NCBI GenBank assembly: GCA_019083985.1
Contig: JAHRCV010000003.1
Coordinates: forward strand, 62,001-126,000
Direction of reading: 5' to 3'
DNA length: 64,000 nucleotides
Origin: Rhizobiales bacterium TNE-4
Lineage (GTDB): Bacteria > Pseudomonadota > Alphaproteobacteria > Rhizobiales > Beijerinckiaceae
Shown: positions 1-8,949 of the stretch, one piece after another
Layout of the letters: each line of letters starts with the position of its first letter
Numbering within the stretch: position 1 is the first letter of the stretch
The notes under the pieces: model-generated
The model's input: the letters and a program-made list of their open reading frames with translations, nothing else
Database searches by the model: none
What the model was told of the DNA's origin: nothing
Made by a program: the position numbers and the translations under genes

Positions 1-2235
1 TGCGAACCGTTCGAGGAAGAATTGGTCGAGGCGCTTGAAGCGCATCGGTTCGATCCGCTGTTGCTCCTGCAATGGCGTAATGCGCATCTCGATTTTTCGT
101 CGATCGCACGTTTGATTGCCTCGCTCGAACGCCCCTCGGAAGAAGAAGGGCTGATCAAAGCGCCAATGGCCGATGATCTTCACTCGCTTGAGCTCGTATC
201 GCGCGATGAAGACATCCGCGACATGGCGCGCGGGCATGAGAAGGTGGAGCGGCTGTGGGATGCCTGTCAGGTGCCGGACTATCGCAAAGTCTCACCCATG
301 GCGCATGCCGATCTTGTTGCAACGCTTTTCCGCTTTTTGATGCAGAAAGGCCATGTGAGCGATGATTGGTTTGCCGCCCGCATTCGCGAGGTGGAGCGCA
401 CCGAAGGCGACATCGCCATGCTCTCCCAGCGCATCGCGCAGGTGCGGACTTGGACCTATGTCGCAAACCGACCTGATTGGTTGAAGGACCCGGAGCATTG
501 GCAGGGCGTCGCGCGTCAGGTAGAGGACACATTGTCGGATGCTCTGCACGAGCGGCTGACACAACGTTTCGTAGACCGGCGCACGAGTGTCTTGCTGCGC
601 CGCCTGAGAGAGAACGCCATGCTTGAGGCGGAAATCGGTACGACAGGCGATGTGCTTGTCGAAGGACAACATGTCGGCCAGTTGCATGGCTTTCAGTTCA
701 CGCCTGATCCACAGGCCGGTGGACCCGAAGCCAAGGCGCTGCGTCTGGCGGCTCAGAAGGCGCTGGCGGGCGAATATGAATCCCGTGCCACCCGCGTCTC
801 CAACGCCGTTGACGATGCCTTTGCGCTAGGCCGGGATGGCGCGCTCCGCTTCCTCGGCGAAGTCGTGGCCAAGCTGACGGCCTCGAGCAAGATCTTCGAA
901 CCGCGTCTGCAAATCCTTGCCGATGAAGGCCTCACGGGGCCCGCGCTCGAAAAGGTCGAAGCGCGGCTGAACCTCTGGCTCAAGACCCATATCGAAAAGC
1001 TGCTTGGCCCGCTGCTGAAGCTTGAATCGGGCGAAGGACTTGACGGCACCGCGCGTGGCCTCGCCTTCCAGATTGCCGAGGCGCTTGGCGTTCTCGAGCG
1101 CAACAAAGTTTCCGAAGAGGTCCGTGGCCTCTCGCAAGACGATCGCGCGAAGCTCCGCGCGCTCGGCGTGCGCTTCGGCGCTTACCATCTCACAGTGCCC
1201 ACTTTGCTCAAGCCTGCACCGCGCGGTCTCGCGGCGCAGCTTTGGGCTTTGTCGCATGGCGGCCCTGAACCCAAAGGGCTCGATGACATCCTGCATCTCG
1301 CCTCGTCGGGCCGCACCTCGATCCCGGTCGACAAAGAGGTCGCGAAGGGCCTCTATCGTGCCGCCGGTTTCCGCGTCTGTGGCGAACGTGCCGTTCGCGT
1401 CGACATTCTGGAGCGACTGGCGGACCTCATTCGCCCGGCCATCCAATATCGTCCCGGCGTGACCCCCGGCGAACCGCCTGCGGGAACGGCCGATGGCGAA
1501 AGCTTTGTCGTGACCCCGGCCATGACCTCGCTGTGCGGCTGCGCGGGCGAAGATTTCGCCTCGATTTTGAAGTCTCTTGGTTATGTCGCCGATAAGCGAC
1601 AGGGTCCCGCGATCACCGTGGCGCTGGTTGCTGCAGCGGCCACGGCACCGTCTGCCCCCGCCTCCCCTGAAGCGGCCACGGACGCAACCGATTCAACCAC
1701 GGATGCACCAGCGACTGACACCGCGGCGGCGGCAACGGTCGAAGCGGCAGCGCCTGCTGCAATAGAGGCCGCTCCAGCCGCAGCTGAGACACAAGAATCC
1801 ACCGACGTCGCGGCCGAAGCGACGGCCGAACCGGCGGACGCTGAGCCCGTCCTGATTGAAGTCTGGCGCCAAGGGCGTCGGCAGCAGGGTGGCGGACGCC
1901 CGCAACATCGCCGGCCGGACCACCGCAATAAGGGCCAACGCCCTGCCGAGGCTGGTGCCGAAGGCCAAACGGCTGAGAACCGCCCGCGTCGCGACCGGCC
2001 GCATTGGAAGAAGCCCGAAAGCGAAGGCCAGGACCAACGCGGTCCGCGTCCACCGCGCCCCGATCGTGACAAGCGCCATGGTGATCGCGCTCATGGCGGC
2101 AAGCCGGGTGGCCGTCCGCAGGGTGGCAAGCCGGAGTTCCGGCAGGACCGTCCCGTGCGGGAAAAGCAGCCCGATCCGAATTCGCCCTTCGCGAAGCTCC
2201 TTGCGCTCAAAGCGGAGCTTGAGGGCAAGAAGTAA
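1..2235 (+). CDS. Helicase C-terminal portion (SUV3/MgpS-like), 5' end outside window
   Basis: The frame is open from base 1 (reads C-E-P-F-E-E-E-L), so the gene starts upstream and the helicase core motifs are not visible. What is visible resembles the C-terminal half of alphaproteobacterial helicase-related proteins: a helical region rich in Arg/Leu (about the first 500 residues), then a long Ala/Glu/Thr/Pro-rich linker (bases 1620-1850) and a basic Arg/Gly/Gln/Pro-rich tail (1860-2200) ending in a short Lys/Leu helix. Such tails commonly bind RNA. The stop codon abuts the start of the S4-domain gene, which suggests one transcript and a joint RNA-related role. The family assignment is inference from the C-terminal part only. 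Confidence 0.7.
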   Translation, partial: CEPFEEELVEALEAHRFDPLLLLQWRNAHLDFSSIARLIASLERPSEEEGLIKAPMADDLHSLELVSRDEDIRDMARGHEKVERLWDACQVPDYRKVSPMAHADLVATLFRFLMQKGHVSDDWFAARIREVERTEGDIAMLSQRIAQVRTWTYVANRPDWLKDPEHWQGVARQVEDTLSDALHERLTQRFVDRRTSVLLRRLRENAMLEAEIGTTGDVLVEGQHVGQLHGFQFTPDPQAGGPEAKALRLAAQKALAGEYESRATRVSNAVDDAFALGRDGALRFLGEVVAKLTASSKIFEPRLQILADEGLTGPALEKVEARLNLWLKTHIEKLLGPLLKLESGEGLDGTARGLAFQIAEALGVLERNKVSEEVRGLSQDDRAKLRALGVRFGAYHLTVPTLLKPAPRGLAAQLWALSHGGPEPKGLDDILHLASSGRTSIPVDKEVAKGLYRAAGFRVCGERAVRVDILERLADLIRPAIQYRPGVTPGEPPAGTADGESFVVTPAMTSLCGCAGEDFASILKSLGYVADKRQGPAITVALVAAAATAPSAPASPEAATDATDSTTDAPATDTAAAATVEAAAPAAIEAAPAAAETQESTDVAAEATAEPADAEPVLIEVWRQGRRQQGGGRPQHRRPDHRNKGQRPAEAGAEGQTAENRPRRDRPHWKKPESEGQDQRGPRPPRPDRDKRHGDRAHGGKPGGRPQGGKPEFRQDRPVREKQPDPNSPFAKLLALKAELEGKK

Positions 2236-2532
2236 ATGGCGCGAGCCGAAGATCAGGCCCCTGTCGCCTCTGAGCGACAGAGGCTCGACAAGTGGCTTGT
2301 TTATGCCCGCTTCGTCAAAACGCGCAGCGTGGCCCTCGAACTTGTCGAGAAGGGGCGCGTTCGCATCAATGGCGAACGGGTCAAGCGACCAGACCGACAG
2401 ATTGCGCGCGGGGATGTGCTCACCATGGCGTTGCCACACGCAACCCTTGTGGTCCGGGTAGACGATTTCGCCGAGCGTCGCGGTTCAGCCTCCGATGCCC
2501 AAGCGCTCTACGTAATTGTCCAGCCGACTTGA
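2236..2532 (+). CDS. S4-domain RNA-binding protein, Hsp15-like
   Basis: A 98-residue protein with an S4 domain at about residues 14-60 (RLDKWLVYARFVKTRS, then VEKGRVRING). Hsp15-type proteins bind ribosomal RNA and rescue stalled 50S-nascent chain complexes; this is known for the E. coli family member and only inferred here. The ATG starts directly after the TAA of the helicase gene with no gap, which implies translational coupling. Length and domain position match the alphaproteobacterial RNA-binding S4 family usually found next to this helicase. Confidence 0.85.
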   Translation: MARAEDQAPVASERQRLDKWLVYARFVKTRSVALELVEKGRVRINGERVKRPDRQIARGDVLTMALPHATLVVRVDDFAERRGSASDAQALYVIVQPT

Positions 2533-2613
2533 CGGGTTGCGCTGAAACCGCTTCTTGTTTAGCAAAAGACCACGGGACCAACGCCCCGTGTCTCGCCTGA
2601 AAGAGCCTGATCC

Positions 2614-2952
2614 ATGACTTATGTCGTCGTCGAAAACTGCATCAAGTGCAAATACATGGACTGCGTGGAAGTCTGTCCGGTGGACTGCTTCTACGAAGGC
2701 GAGAACATGCTCGTCATCCACCCCGATGAATGCATCGATTGTGGTGTTTGCGAGCCGGAATGCCCGGCCGAAGCGATCAAGCCTGATACCGAGCCAGGGC
2801 TCGAATCCTGGCTCAAGCTCAATGCCGACTATGCCAAGGTCTGGCCCAATATCACGATCAAGCGCGATTCCCCGGGCGATGCAAAAGAGCATGACGGGGA
2901 ACCCGGCAAGCTCGAGAAATATTTCTCTCCCGAACCCGGCGAAGGCGATTAA
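2614..2952 (+). CDS. fdxA: 7Fe ferredoxin FdxA
   Basis: A 112-residue ferredoxin. The N-terminal half carries two clusters of cysteines: [17 protein letters not shown] (one 3Fe-4S type set) and [12 protein letters not shown] (4Fe-4S set), followed by the long acidic C-terminal extension typical of FdxA/ferredoxin II (about residues 60-112). It is a cytoplasmic electron carrier. The start ATG is preceded by GAAAGAGCC, giving a modest ribosome binding site. In rhizobia fdxA commonly lies between the S4-protein gene and carD, as here, so the neighbourhood supports the call. Confidence 0.95.
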   Translation: MTYVVVENCIKCKYMDCVEVCPVDCFYEGENMLVIHPDECIDCGVCEPECPAEAIKPDTEPGLESWLKLNADYAKVWPNITIKRDSPGDAKEHDGEPGKLEKYFSPEPGEGD

Positions 2953-3308
2953 GCCCCCCATCGGCGCATTGCTGAAGTCATCATTGCCCCTTTCGTGAAG
3001 GTTGCAGCCCTGGGTTGCAGCAGCCGTTAACGATTTGTCACTGTCAGCCTTTGAAGGGGTGGGAATTTTGTGATAGGATGTTTTTCAGATTGGTCGAGTT
3101 TGCCCGGGCAGGCTAAGCCCTTTTCCGTCAGAAACGCGCTTTAGGCCGGGCTTATTTGGCCCAGAACGTCTTTTTGAGCGTGTTCTGGGTCCCGGGTGGC
3201 TTTTCAGATCGACAAGAACAAGGCCCGGGGGCCGCTTTGCCCCGGAGCCATAGAACATTGCCCAAGTCCTGCCGGGTCCGCGCGGGCCCGGACGAGAGGA
3301 GAGTTCGA
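2953..3308 (+). other. 356-base intergenic leader upstream of carD, hairpin-rich
   Basis: No gene is visible. The stretch holds a direct repeat GGTTGCAG (3000-3007 and 3013-3020), an AT-rich segment at 3040-3090 that could carry a promoter, an 8-bp perfect inverted repeat CCCAGAAC/GTTCTGGG (3160-3167 and 3182-3189, 14-base loop), and a 9-bp near-perfect stem CCGGGTCCG/CGGGCCCGG (about 3272-3290) ending just before the carD ribosome binding site. None is followed by a T-run, so they look like leader structure rather than terminators. Function unknown. Confidence 0.4.
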
Positions 3309-4865
3309 ATGTCGAGCGCCAAGAAGACTGCCAAAGGCAAGACGGCTTCCACTGCCGCGAGCGTGGCGAAAAGCGCGGTGAAAACCGCTGCTCCAAAACC
3401 CGCTGCGAAAGCTGCCACAGCCAAGGCTACCAATACGAAGACCAGCAGCGCCAATACAGCGAGCTCCAAGACAGCCAACGTGAAGCCGGCAGCGGCGAAG
3501 CCCGCAGCCAAAGCCGCAGCTGCGCCCAGCAAGGCACCTGCAGCGAAAGCGGCGGCCAAAGCCGCCACCAAGGCTCCTGCCAAAACGGCCAGTGTGAAAT
3601 CACCCGCAGCAAAGACCGCGCAGAAGCCCGCGGCTGCCAAGGCTCCAGCCAAACCGGCTGCCAAGCCGGTGGCGAAAGCCGCGGCTGGCAAGGTCGCGGA
3701 CACGAAGGCTGCAACGAAGACTGATACCAAGAGCGCCACGAAGGCGACGATCAAAGCTGCGCCTGCAGCCAAGAAGACAGACACCCCCGTACTCCCACCC
3801 GAAAATCAGAAAATGCCAAAAGAACAGAAGGCCGCTCCCGCCAAGGCGAAAGCGGCCGCGACGGCTCCCAAAGCCGCAACTGATAAGGCTCCTGCCGCGA
3901 AACCGGCCGCTGAGCCTGTGAAGGCGACTGCCAAGAAGGCTGACGCTCCGGCGAAGGAAGCTGTGGCCAAGAAGGTCGAAGCAAAAGCTGAACCCGCGAA
4001 GGCGGAGACGCCGAAGGCAGAATCGAAGGCGAAACCCGCAGCGAAGGGCAAGGCTGCGAAGGCCGAACCCGCCGTGGTGGAGAAGGCTGTCCCGGCTGTG
4101 AAACCGAAGCTCGTGGCCGCCAAGACAGTCCCAGCGACGCGCCCGCTTCCCGCTCCGCCGCCGCCGCCCGCGCCGATGAGCAAGCCCGAGCCGCCGCTGC
4201 GGCCGGAGTTGCAGCGTTCGCAGGCGCCGAACCGCCCGACGGCGCAATCCTTCGTCCGCAAGCCTGCGGTGGCCCCCAAGGGCTTCAAGAAGGATGAGCA
4301 CGTCGTCTATCCGGCGCATGGCGTGGGCCAAATCGTGGCCATCGAGGAGCAGGAAGTCGCTGGCTTCAAGCTCGAGCTCTATGTCGTCGTGTTCGCGAAG
4401 GACAAGATGACGCTGCGTGTCCCGACCGGGAAAGCGGCTGCCGTCGGCATGCGCAAATTGTCGGAAGCCGCCGTCATCACCAAGGCGCTTGAAACGCTCA
4501 CAGGCCGCGCCCGCATCAAGCGGACGATGTGGTCGCGTCGCGCGCAGGAATACGAAGCCAAGATCAATTCCGGTGACATCATCGCGATTTCGGAAGTGGT
4601 GCGCGATCTGCACCGCGCCGAGACGCAGCCGGAGCAGTCTTATTCCGAACGTCAGCTCTATGAAGCCGCGCTCGACCGCATGGTCCGCGAGGTGGCTGCC
4701 GTGAACAATGTCACCGACACGGAAGCGCTGCAGCTCATTGAAGCCCAGCTTGCTAAATCGCCGCGTCGCGGCAAGGCGGTCGAAGCCACGGCTGAAGGCG
4801 ACGCTGATGAGGCCGATGAGGCCGAAGACATTGAAAGCGAAGACGAGCAGGACGAGGCCGCCTAA
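3309..4865 (+). CDS. carD: CarD-family RNA polymerase-binding regulator with long histone-like N-terminal tail
   Basis: The 518-residue product has a C-terminal CarD/CdnL module (about residues 326-490; begins FKKDEHVVYPAHGVGQIVAI, then a helical DNA-contacting part rich in Arg). CarD proteins bind the RNA polymerase beta subunit and stabilise open complexes. Residues 1 to about 275 are almost only Ala, Lys, Pro and Thr in AAKP/AKAA units, followed by a Pro-rich spacer (about 276-305); this resembles histone H1, AlgP or PhaF tails. Rhizobial CarD proteins are usually near 170-190 residues. The ATG at 3309 has GAGAGGAGAG 5 bases upstream; an in-frame start at 3156 lacks such a site. The C-terminus is acidic. 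Confidence 0.85.
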   Translation: MSSAKKTAKGKTASTAASVAKSAVKTAAPKPAAKAATAKATNTKTSSANTASSKTANVKPAAAKPAAKAAAAPSKAPAAKAAAKAATKAPAKTASVKSPAAKTAQKPAAAKAPAKPAAKPVAKAAAGKVADTKAATKTDTKSATKATIKAAPAAKKTDTPVLPPENQKMPKEQKAAPAKAKAAATAPKAATDKAPAAKPAAEPVKATAKKADAPAKEAVAKKVEAKAEPAKAETPKAESKAKPAAKGKAAKAEPAVVEKAVPAVKPKLVAAKTVPATRPLPAPPPPPAPMSKPEPPLRPELQRSQAPNRPTAQSFVRKPAVAPKGFKKDEHVVYPAHGVGQIVAIEEQEVAGFKLELYVVVFAKDKMTLRVPTGKAAAVGMRKLSEAAVITKALETLTGRARIKRTMWSRRAQEYEAKINSGDIIAISEVVRDLHRAETQPEQSYSERQLYEAALDRMVREVAAVNNVTDTEALQLIEAQLAKSPRRGKAVEATAEGDADEADEAEDIESEDEQDEAA

Positions 4866-4893
4866 GGCCAGCCCCGCCCCCTCGAACCGACCC

Positions 4894-4922
4894 AAGCCCG
4901 GCCCGCAAGGCCGGGCTTTTTC
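4894..4922 (+). terminator. Rho-independent terminator of carD
   Basis: Stem AGCCCGGCC / GGCCGGGCT with a 5-base loop (CGCAA), followed by TTTTT. It lies 30 bases after the carD stop and before rpoH, so the two genes have separate transcripts. Confidence 0.9.
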
Positions 4923-5003
4923 GTTCCCTAAAAAATTCGTGAAAGCTTGGCTGATCCAACCCCGTCCCTGAGGCGTAGACACACAAAACAGGGGAGGTTG
5001 CCC

Positions 5004-5873
5004 ATGGGTTCCGTTGCCGGCCTCAAGGGGAATTTTGTTCGCACCGCCATGGATGCGCCGTTCCTCTCACGCGAAGAGGAACACCTCCTCGCGGTGCGCT
5101 GGCGCGATCTCAAGGATGAGAAGGCGCTGCACCGCCTCGCCGCCGCTCATATGCGGCTTGTGATCTCGGTGGCTGCCCGCTTCCGCCATTACGGCCTGCC
5201 GATAGCCGACCTCATTCAAGAAGGCCATGTCGGCCTGCTTGAAGCTGGCGCCCGCTTCGACCCTGATCGCGAAGTCCGCTTCTCCACCTACGCGACCTGG
5301 TGGATCCGCGCCTCGATCCAAGATTACATCCTGCGCAATTGGTCGATCGTGCGCGGTGGAACCAGCTCGGCGCAAAAAGCCCTGTTCTTCAATCTGCGCC
5401 GTCTGCGTGCCCGCATGGCGCATGATGCTGCCGCCAGCACCGGCCATTACGATGTTCACCAAAAAATCGCCGATGCGGTGGGCGTGTCGCGCTCCGATGT
5501 GGCGACGATGGAAGTGCGGCTGGCCGCCAACGACATGTCGCTGAACGCGCCGCTGACCGAAAGCGATGGCGCGGACAGTTCCGAGCGGATGGATTTTCTG
5601 GTCGACAATGCACCGCTGCCGGATGAAACCGTCTCCGACATGATCGACAGCGAACGCCGCATTCATTGGCTCCGTTCGGCGCTCAATGTGCTCTCCGAAC
5701 GTGAATTACGCATTCTGCGTGAACGCCGCCTGAGCGAAGAAGCTGCCACGCTTGAAGCGCTGGGTGATCGCCTCGGCATTTCCAAGGAACGCGTGCGTCA
5801 GATCGAAACACGCGCGCTCGAAAAGCTGCGGGCCGCTCTCGTGCAACGCGCACCTGAGCAAGCGTTCGCCTGA
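5004..5873 (+). CDS. rpoH: RNA polymerase heat-shock sigma factor RpoH (sigma-32)
   Basis: The 289-residue product has sigma region 2 (DLIQEGHVGLLEAGARFDP, then FSTYATWWIRASIQDYILRN) and region 4 with a helix-turn-helix (LEALGDRLGISKERVRQIE). The segment QKALFFNLRRLRARM is the RpoH box that separates sigma-32 from other group 3 factors. It directs core polymerase to heat-shock promoters. The ATG at 5004 has GGGGAGG 6 bases upstream; a TTG at 4947 would add 19 residues without a site. Alphaproteobacteria often carry more than one rpoH, so this may be one of several. Its stop is back to back with that of the M48 protease on the other strand. Confidence 0.93.
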   Translation: MGSVAGLKGNFVRTAMDAPFLSREEEHLLAVRWRDLKDEKALHRLAAAHMRLVISVAARFRHYGLPIADLIQEGHVGLLEAGARFDPDREVRFSTYATWWIRASIQDYILRNWSIVRGGTSSAQKALFFNLRRLRARMAHDAAASTGHYDVHQKIADAVGVSRSDVATMEVRLAANDMSLNAPLTESDGADSSERMDFLVDNAPLPDETVSDMIDSERRIHWLRSALNVLSERELRILRERRLSEEAATLEALGDRLGISKERVRQIETRALEKLRAALVQRAPEQAFA

Positions 5874-7322
5874 TCACTCACTGACGATTTTATAAGTCTC
5901 GCCGACTTTTAGCGCTGGCTTCGTCAATCCGTTCAGCAGCAAGAAGCGCGCAAGCGCGTGGTCGGGCGCCGCCATGCGTGCGGCGAGGCTTTCTACCGTA
6001 TCATTGGCTGTCGCTGTGACGAGCGTGATCCGCAAAGGCCGCGAGCGGCCAGCATCATCTGCGCCGAGCGGACGGAAACTCTCAATCGACGCCAAGAAAG
6101 AACGATCAGCGGCTTGCGTGAAATCGCGCGCAGCAAACATGAACCGATACACATTGCCGCCGAAGCGAATAGCCGCGAAACGGAAACTCCATTCCGCCCC
6201 ATGGGCGACCGAAGTCGCCCCTTCAAGGCCACTGGGGCTGATGGGATTGATATTGCCGAGCTTCGTGTTTTCAATCCACCCCGTTGCAATCGCTGCAGAC
6301 AAAGGCAGGCCGGATGCAACAGCAATCGCGTCGAAACGAAAAGCCTGACCCTGATCGGAATTGATGCCGATCACCGCGCTCGCCGTATTCTCAAGCGCAA
6401 AACCATCCGGCACGGTGAATTCAAAACCGAGCCGTGGATGCAAAAACTTTCGACCGCGCACTAACCCTTCGGCCGGATCGTCGCCATAGACCATGCCATC
6501 AAGCGCTTGCAGATAGGCATTGCGATCGTTCGGCACTGTCTTGCCGGCCGCCAAGGCTTTTGCCGCAGCTTGCGCGCGCGCTGTGCGCTCCGGCGTTGAG
6601 GGATGGGTCGCAAGGAAGCTCATCTTGTCTTGCGTTTCACCAAGATTGAAAAGGCTCGAACGCATCGCCGATTGCCGCCCAAGCGCCGCGAGAAACCGCA
6701 CTGCGCCTTCGGGATCAAACCCGGCCTTGGCAATCATCGCGACACCGATTTCATCGGCTTGCAATTCCTGCGCACGCGAAAATCCGGCAAGCGTGATCAT
6801 GCCCTGCGCAGCCACCGCCTCGCCTGCGGCACGGCTTTGCAGCACTTCCGTTGCGACGCGGCTTGCAACGGTGGCACGCCGTTCGAGTTCGGCACGCTGC
6901 GCGCCATGCTTGGCGATCACATGCGCGATTTCATGCGCCATCACGGCCGCAATTTCGGATTCATCATTCGCAAGCGCCAAAAGACCGCGGGTGACATAGA
7001 GGCGACCATCCGGCAGCGCGAACGCATTGACGAGCGGCGAATTGAGAATCGTCACTTGGTAACGTTGCGAGGGCTCACCACTCGCCGCAACAAGACGCGC
7101 CGCGATCTGATCGAGCAGACGCTCCATAGCGGGGGCTGAATATTCCCCGCCAAAGGCAGCAACGAGACGCCGATGATCGCCATCGCCCTGCCCCGGCGCA
7201 CCCATCACGCGGGGCGCTTGCGGTGCGGGCAGAACAGCCGCTTCATTCCCACCCCAACGCAGCGTGTCGCAGCCCGCGACGGCGAGCGCGACAAGCAATG
7301 CGAAGGAAAGAGGGAGGCGCAT
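5874..7322 (-). CDS. M48-family zinc metalloprotease, lipoprotein, with C-terminal LysM-like segment
   Basis: The 482-residue product starts with a lipoprotein signal (MRLPLSFALLVALAVAGC, cysteine at the lipobox). The catalytic motif is HEIAHVIAKHG with a downstream E-x-x-A-D (QELQADEIG) as in M48B/BepA-like periplasmic proteases; these act in outer-membrane protein quality control. After the protease domain there is a roughly 150-residue unknown region and a terminal segment resembling LysM (DTVESLAARM ... LKVGETYKIV). ATG at 7322 gives the cleanest signal peptide; a TTG at 7346 preceded by GAGG is an alternative. It ends tail to tail with rpoH, without a terminator between. Confidence 0.88.
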   Translation of the reverse strand: MRLPLSFALLVALAVAGCDTLRWGGNEAAVLPAPQAPRVMGAPGQGDGDHRRLVAAFGGEYSAPAMERLLDQIAARLVAASGEPSQRYQVTILNSPLVNAFALPDGRLYVTRGLLALANDESEIAAVMAHEIAHVIAKHGAQRAELERRATVASRVATEVLQSRAAGEAVAAQGMITLAGFSRAQELQADEIGVAMIAKAGFDPEGAVRFLAALGRQSAMRSSLFNLGETQDKMSFLATHPSTPERTARAQAAAKALAAGKTVPNDRNAYLQALDGMVYGDDPAEGLVRGRKFLHPRLGFEFTVPDGFALENTASAVIGINSDQGQAFRFDAIAVASGLPLSAAIATGWIENTKLGNINPISPSGLEGATSVAHGAEWSFRFAAIRFGGNVYRFMFAARDFTQAADRSFLASIESFRPLGADDAGRSRPLRITLVTATANDTVESLAARMAAPDHALARFLLLNGLTKPALKVGETYKIVSE

Positions 7323-7353
7323 TCTGCGCCGGACGGCTGACAGCAAAGAAACC

Positions 7354-8082
7354 TCACGGGTGCCGGACACGCACCAGCGCATCCGTCACGCTTAATTCCA
7401 TGGATGGGCCGGGCCCGACAACCCCGCGCATCAACACCGCCTCCCCACGCAAGCGCATGACATCAAGCCCCGCGGCTTGGAACGCAGCCAGCTGCGCGAT
7501 CGGTACGGTCACGCTCAACCTTTCGCTGCCGAATGCGCCAAAATTCAGGAAAACTTGGGTGCGCCTCTGCCGGACAGAGCGGACCGTGCCTTCAATGAGC
7601 GTGAAACGACCCTCCGCAGCCCGCAATCGGTCGACCGCAGTGGCCGCCAGAACCGGATTCGGGCCCGCCCACAGCCCGCGCTGGGCACGCCGCGCATCCA
7701 TCTCCGCAGCTAGGGCCAGCGTGAAGCATCCGGGAGGCCATTCGCCCGGCAGCGCCAACCCTTGTCCTTGCTGCAACAGAGCGAGATTGAGGCTATCCGC
7801 CAGACCGCCATCACCAAGCGCGAGAAAACCGGGAATTCGACCCCATCGATCTCGCATGCGCGCTGTCGGATAGAACAGCGCCGCTCCAAGCGGGGCGACG
7901 AGCCCCGTGCCTTTGGGCAAGACACCGGCGAGGCGGACGAGGCGGCCATCGGCCAGAACGGGATCGGGCAATGTGCCCACAAGCGTGACGGGTTCGCCGC
8001 GCGGCAGAGTGCAGCCATCGGCTCCAATGATGAAGCCGAGCCAGAAGATGGCGCTACCAAGCCAAAGGCGCGCCATCGACAT
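7354..8082 (-). CDS. Exported protein with degenerate nuclease-like (TNase) fold
   Basis: A 242-residue product with an N-terminal hydrophobic segment (RLWLGSAIFWLGFIIGA), likely a signal peptide or anchor. The rest shows weak thermonuclease resemblance: EPVTLVGTLPDPVLADGRLVRLAGV looks like the DGDT...VRLAGID strand pair, but the calcium-binding DGDT is replaced by ADGR, and the catalytic Arg/Glu cannot be confirmed. The gene overlaps the 3' end of the SDR gene by 29 bases, implying coupling. The start could also be the ATG at 8076. Function is not known; nuclease activity is doubtful. Confidence 0.6.
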   Translation of the reverse strand: MSMARLWLGSAIFWLGFIIGADGCTLPRGEPVTLVGTLPDPVLADGRLVRLAGVLPKGTGLVAPLGAALFYPTARMRDRWGRIPGFLALGDGGLADSLNLALLQQGQGLALPGEWPPGCFTLALAAEMDARRAQRGLWAGPNPVLAATAVDRLRAAEGRFTLIEGTVRSVRQRRTQVFLNFGAFGSERLSVTVPIAQLAAFQAAGLDVMRLRGEAVLMRGVVGPGPSMELSVTDALVRVRHP

Positions 8083-8746
8083 TGAGGAACTGTCCCGTGC
8101 GGCTGAGATCGAGCCGGTCGATGAGAACGGAAATTCCAGCAGCGCTTTCAGCCGGGTCCAACGGCGCACCTTGGCCGCCCATTCGTGTGCGCACCCAGCC
8201 GGGATGGATCGCCGCCACTGCAATGCCCATGGGCTTAAGGTCGGTGGCGAGCGCTTGGGCCACCTTGTTCACCGCCGCCTTGGATGAGCGATAAGCCAAA
8301 CGATCGGAGGCGTGCGACGCCATTGACCCCATCTGGCTCGACACGATCAAAATGCGAGGTTTTTCTCCGTGGCGTAAATTCGGCAACAGGGCCTGCGTCA
8401 CGCGTAAAGGCCCGAGCGTATTGATGGCGAGCGTATGCGCCCACCCATCAAAATCCATATCAAGTGTCGCTTGTGCCTGTGGTCCGATAATGCCCGCATT
8501 GTTGACCAGCACATCGATCGGCCGGTCGCCCAGTGATGCGCCCAAATCGAATACGGATGGCGCGTCCGCAACATCGAGCGGCAAGATGACGAGACGATCA
8601 GACGCTGTGTGTTTCAGCGCCTGGAGCGCATCCGCTTCTTCAGGCAGACGCGCACAGGCGATGACATGGTCGCCTTGCGCAAGGCGCGCACGCACAAGTT
8701 CAAGCCCAATCCCGCGATTGGCTCCACTGATCAAAAGACGCGTCAT
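8054..8746 (-). CDS. SDR-family oxidoreductase
   Basis: A 230-residue classical short-chain dehydrogenase. Cofactor motif GANRGIG near residue 9, NNAG at the end of beta-4, catalytic Ser and YRSSK (YxxxK), then the PGWVRT segment after beta-6. Arg after the first glycine-rich motif suggests NADP preference, but this is uncertain. It resembles the carbonyl-reductase-like CsgA/sniffer subgroup; the substrate cannot be told. ATG at 8746 has GGAG nine bases upstream; the TTG at 8755 is a less likely start. First gene of a two-gene unit with the nuclease-like protein. Confidence 0.85.
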   Translation of the reverse strand: MTRLLISGANRGIGLELVRARLAQGDHVIACARLPEEADALQALKHTASDRLVILPLDVADAPSVFDLGASLGDRPIDVLVNNAGIIGPQAQATLDMDFDGWAHTLAINTLGPLRVTQALLPNLRHGEKPRILIVSSQMGSMASHASDRLAYRSSKAAVNKVAQALATDLKPMGIAVAAIHPGWVRTRMGGQGAPLDPAESAAGISVLIDRLDLSRTGQFLNVDGAPLAW

Positions 8747-8868
8747 GGCCACCAACTCCGCAAACCTTGGATAAGCTTACTGGCCCCGTCCCGTTGCGTC
8801 ACCTTTTGTGTGTCGGGATCGGGGAGGAGTGGCGAGGCCATCTGCGCCATGCTATGGCGCTCCCGGGC

Positions 8869-8945
8869 GGTCCCGTAGCTCAGCAGGATAGAGCAGCGGT
8901 TTCCTAAACCGTTGGTCGGGGGTTCGACTCCCTCCGGGACCACCA
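8869..8945 (+). tRNA. tRNA-Arg (anticodon CCT)
   Basis: Cloverleaf with acceptor stem GGTCCCG/CGGGACC, anticodon stem GCGGT/ACCGT with loop TTCCTAA (anticodon CCT, reads AGG), T-arm GGGGG-TTCGACT-CCCTC, and CCA encoded at 8943-8945. Convergent with the DUF1624 gene, whose stop lies five bases beyond. Confidence 0.95.
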
Positions 8946-8949
8946 CCAA

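Noticed and set aside
3600-4982. 460-residue open frame antisense to carD
   Set aside because: Mirror of the low-complexity Ala/Lys tail; the Arg/Leu/Gly-rich product is an artefact.
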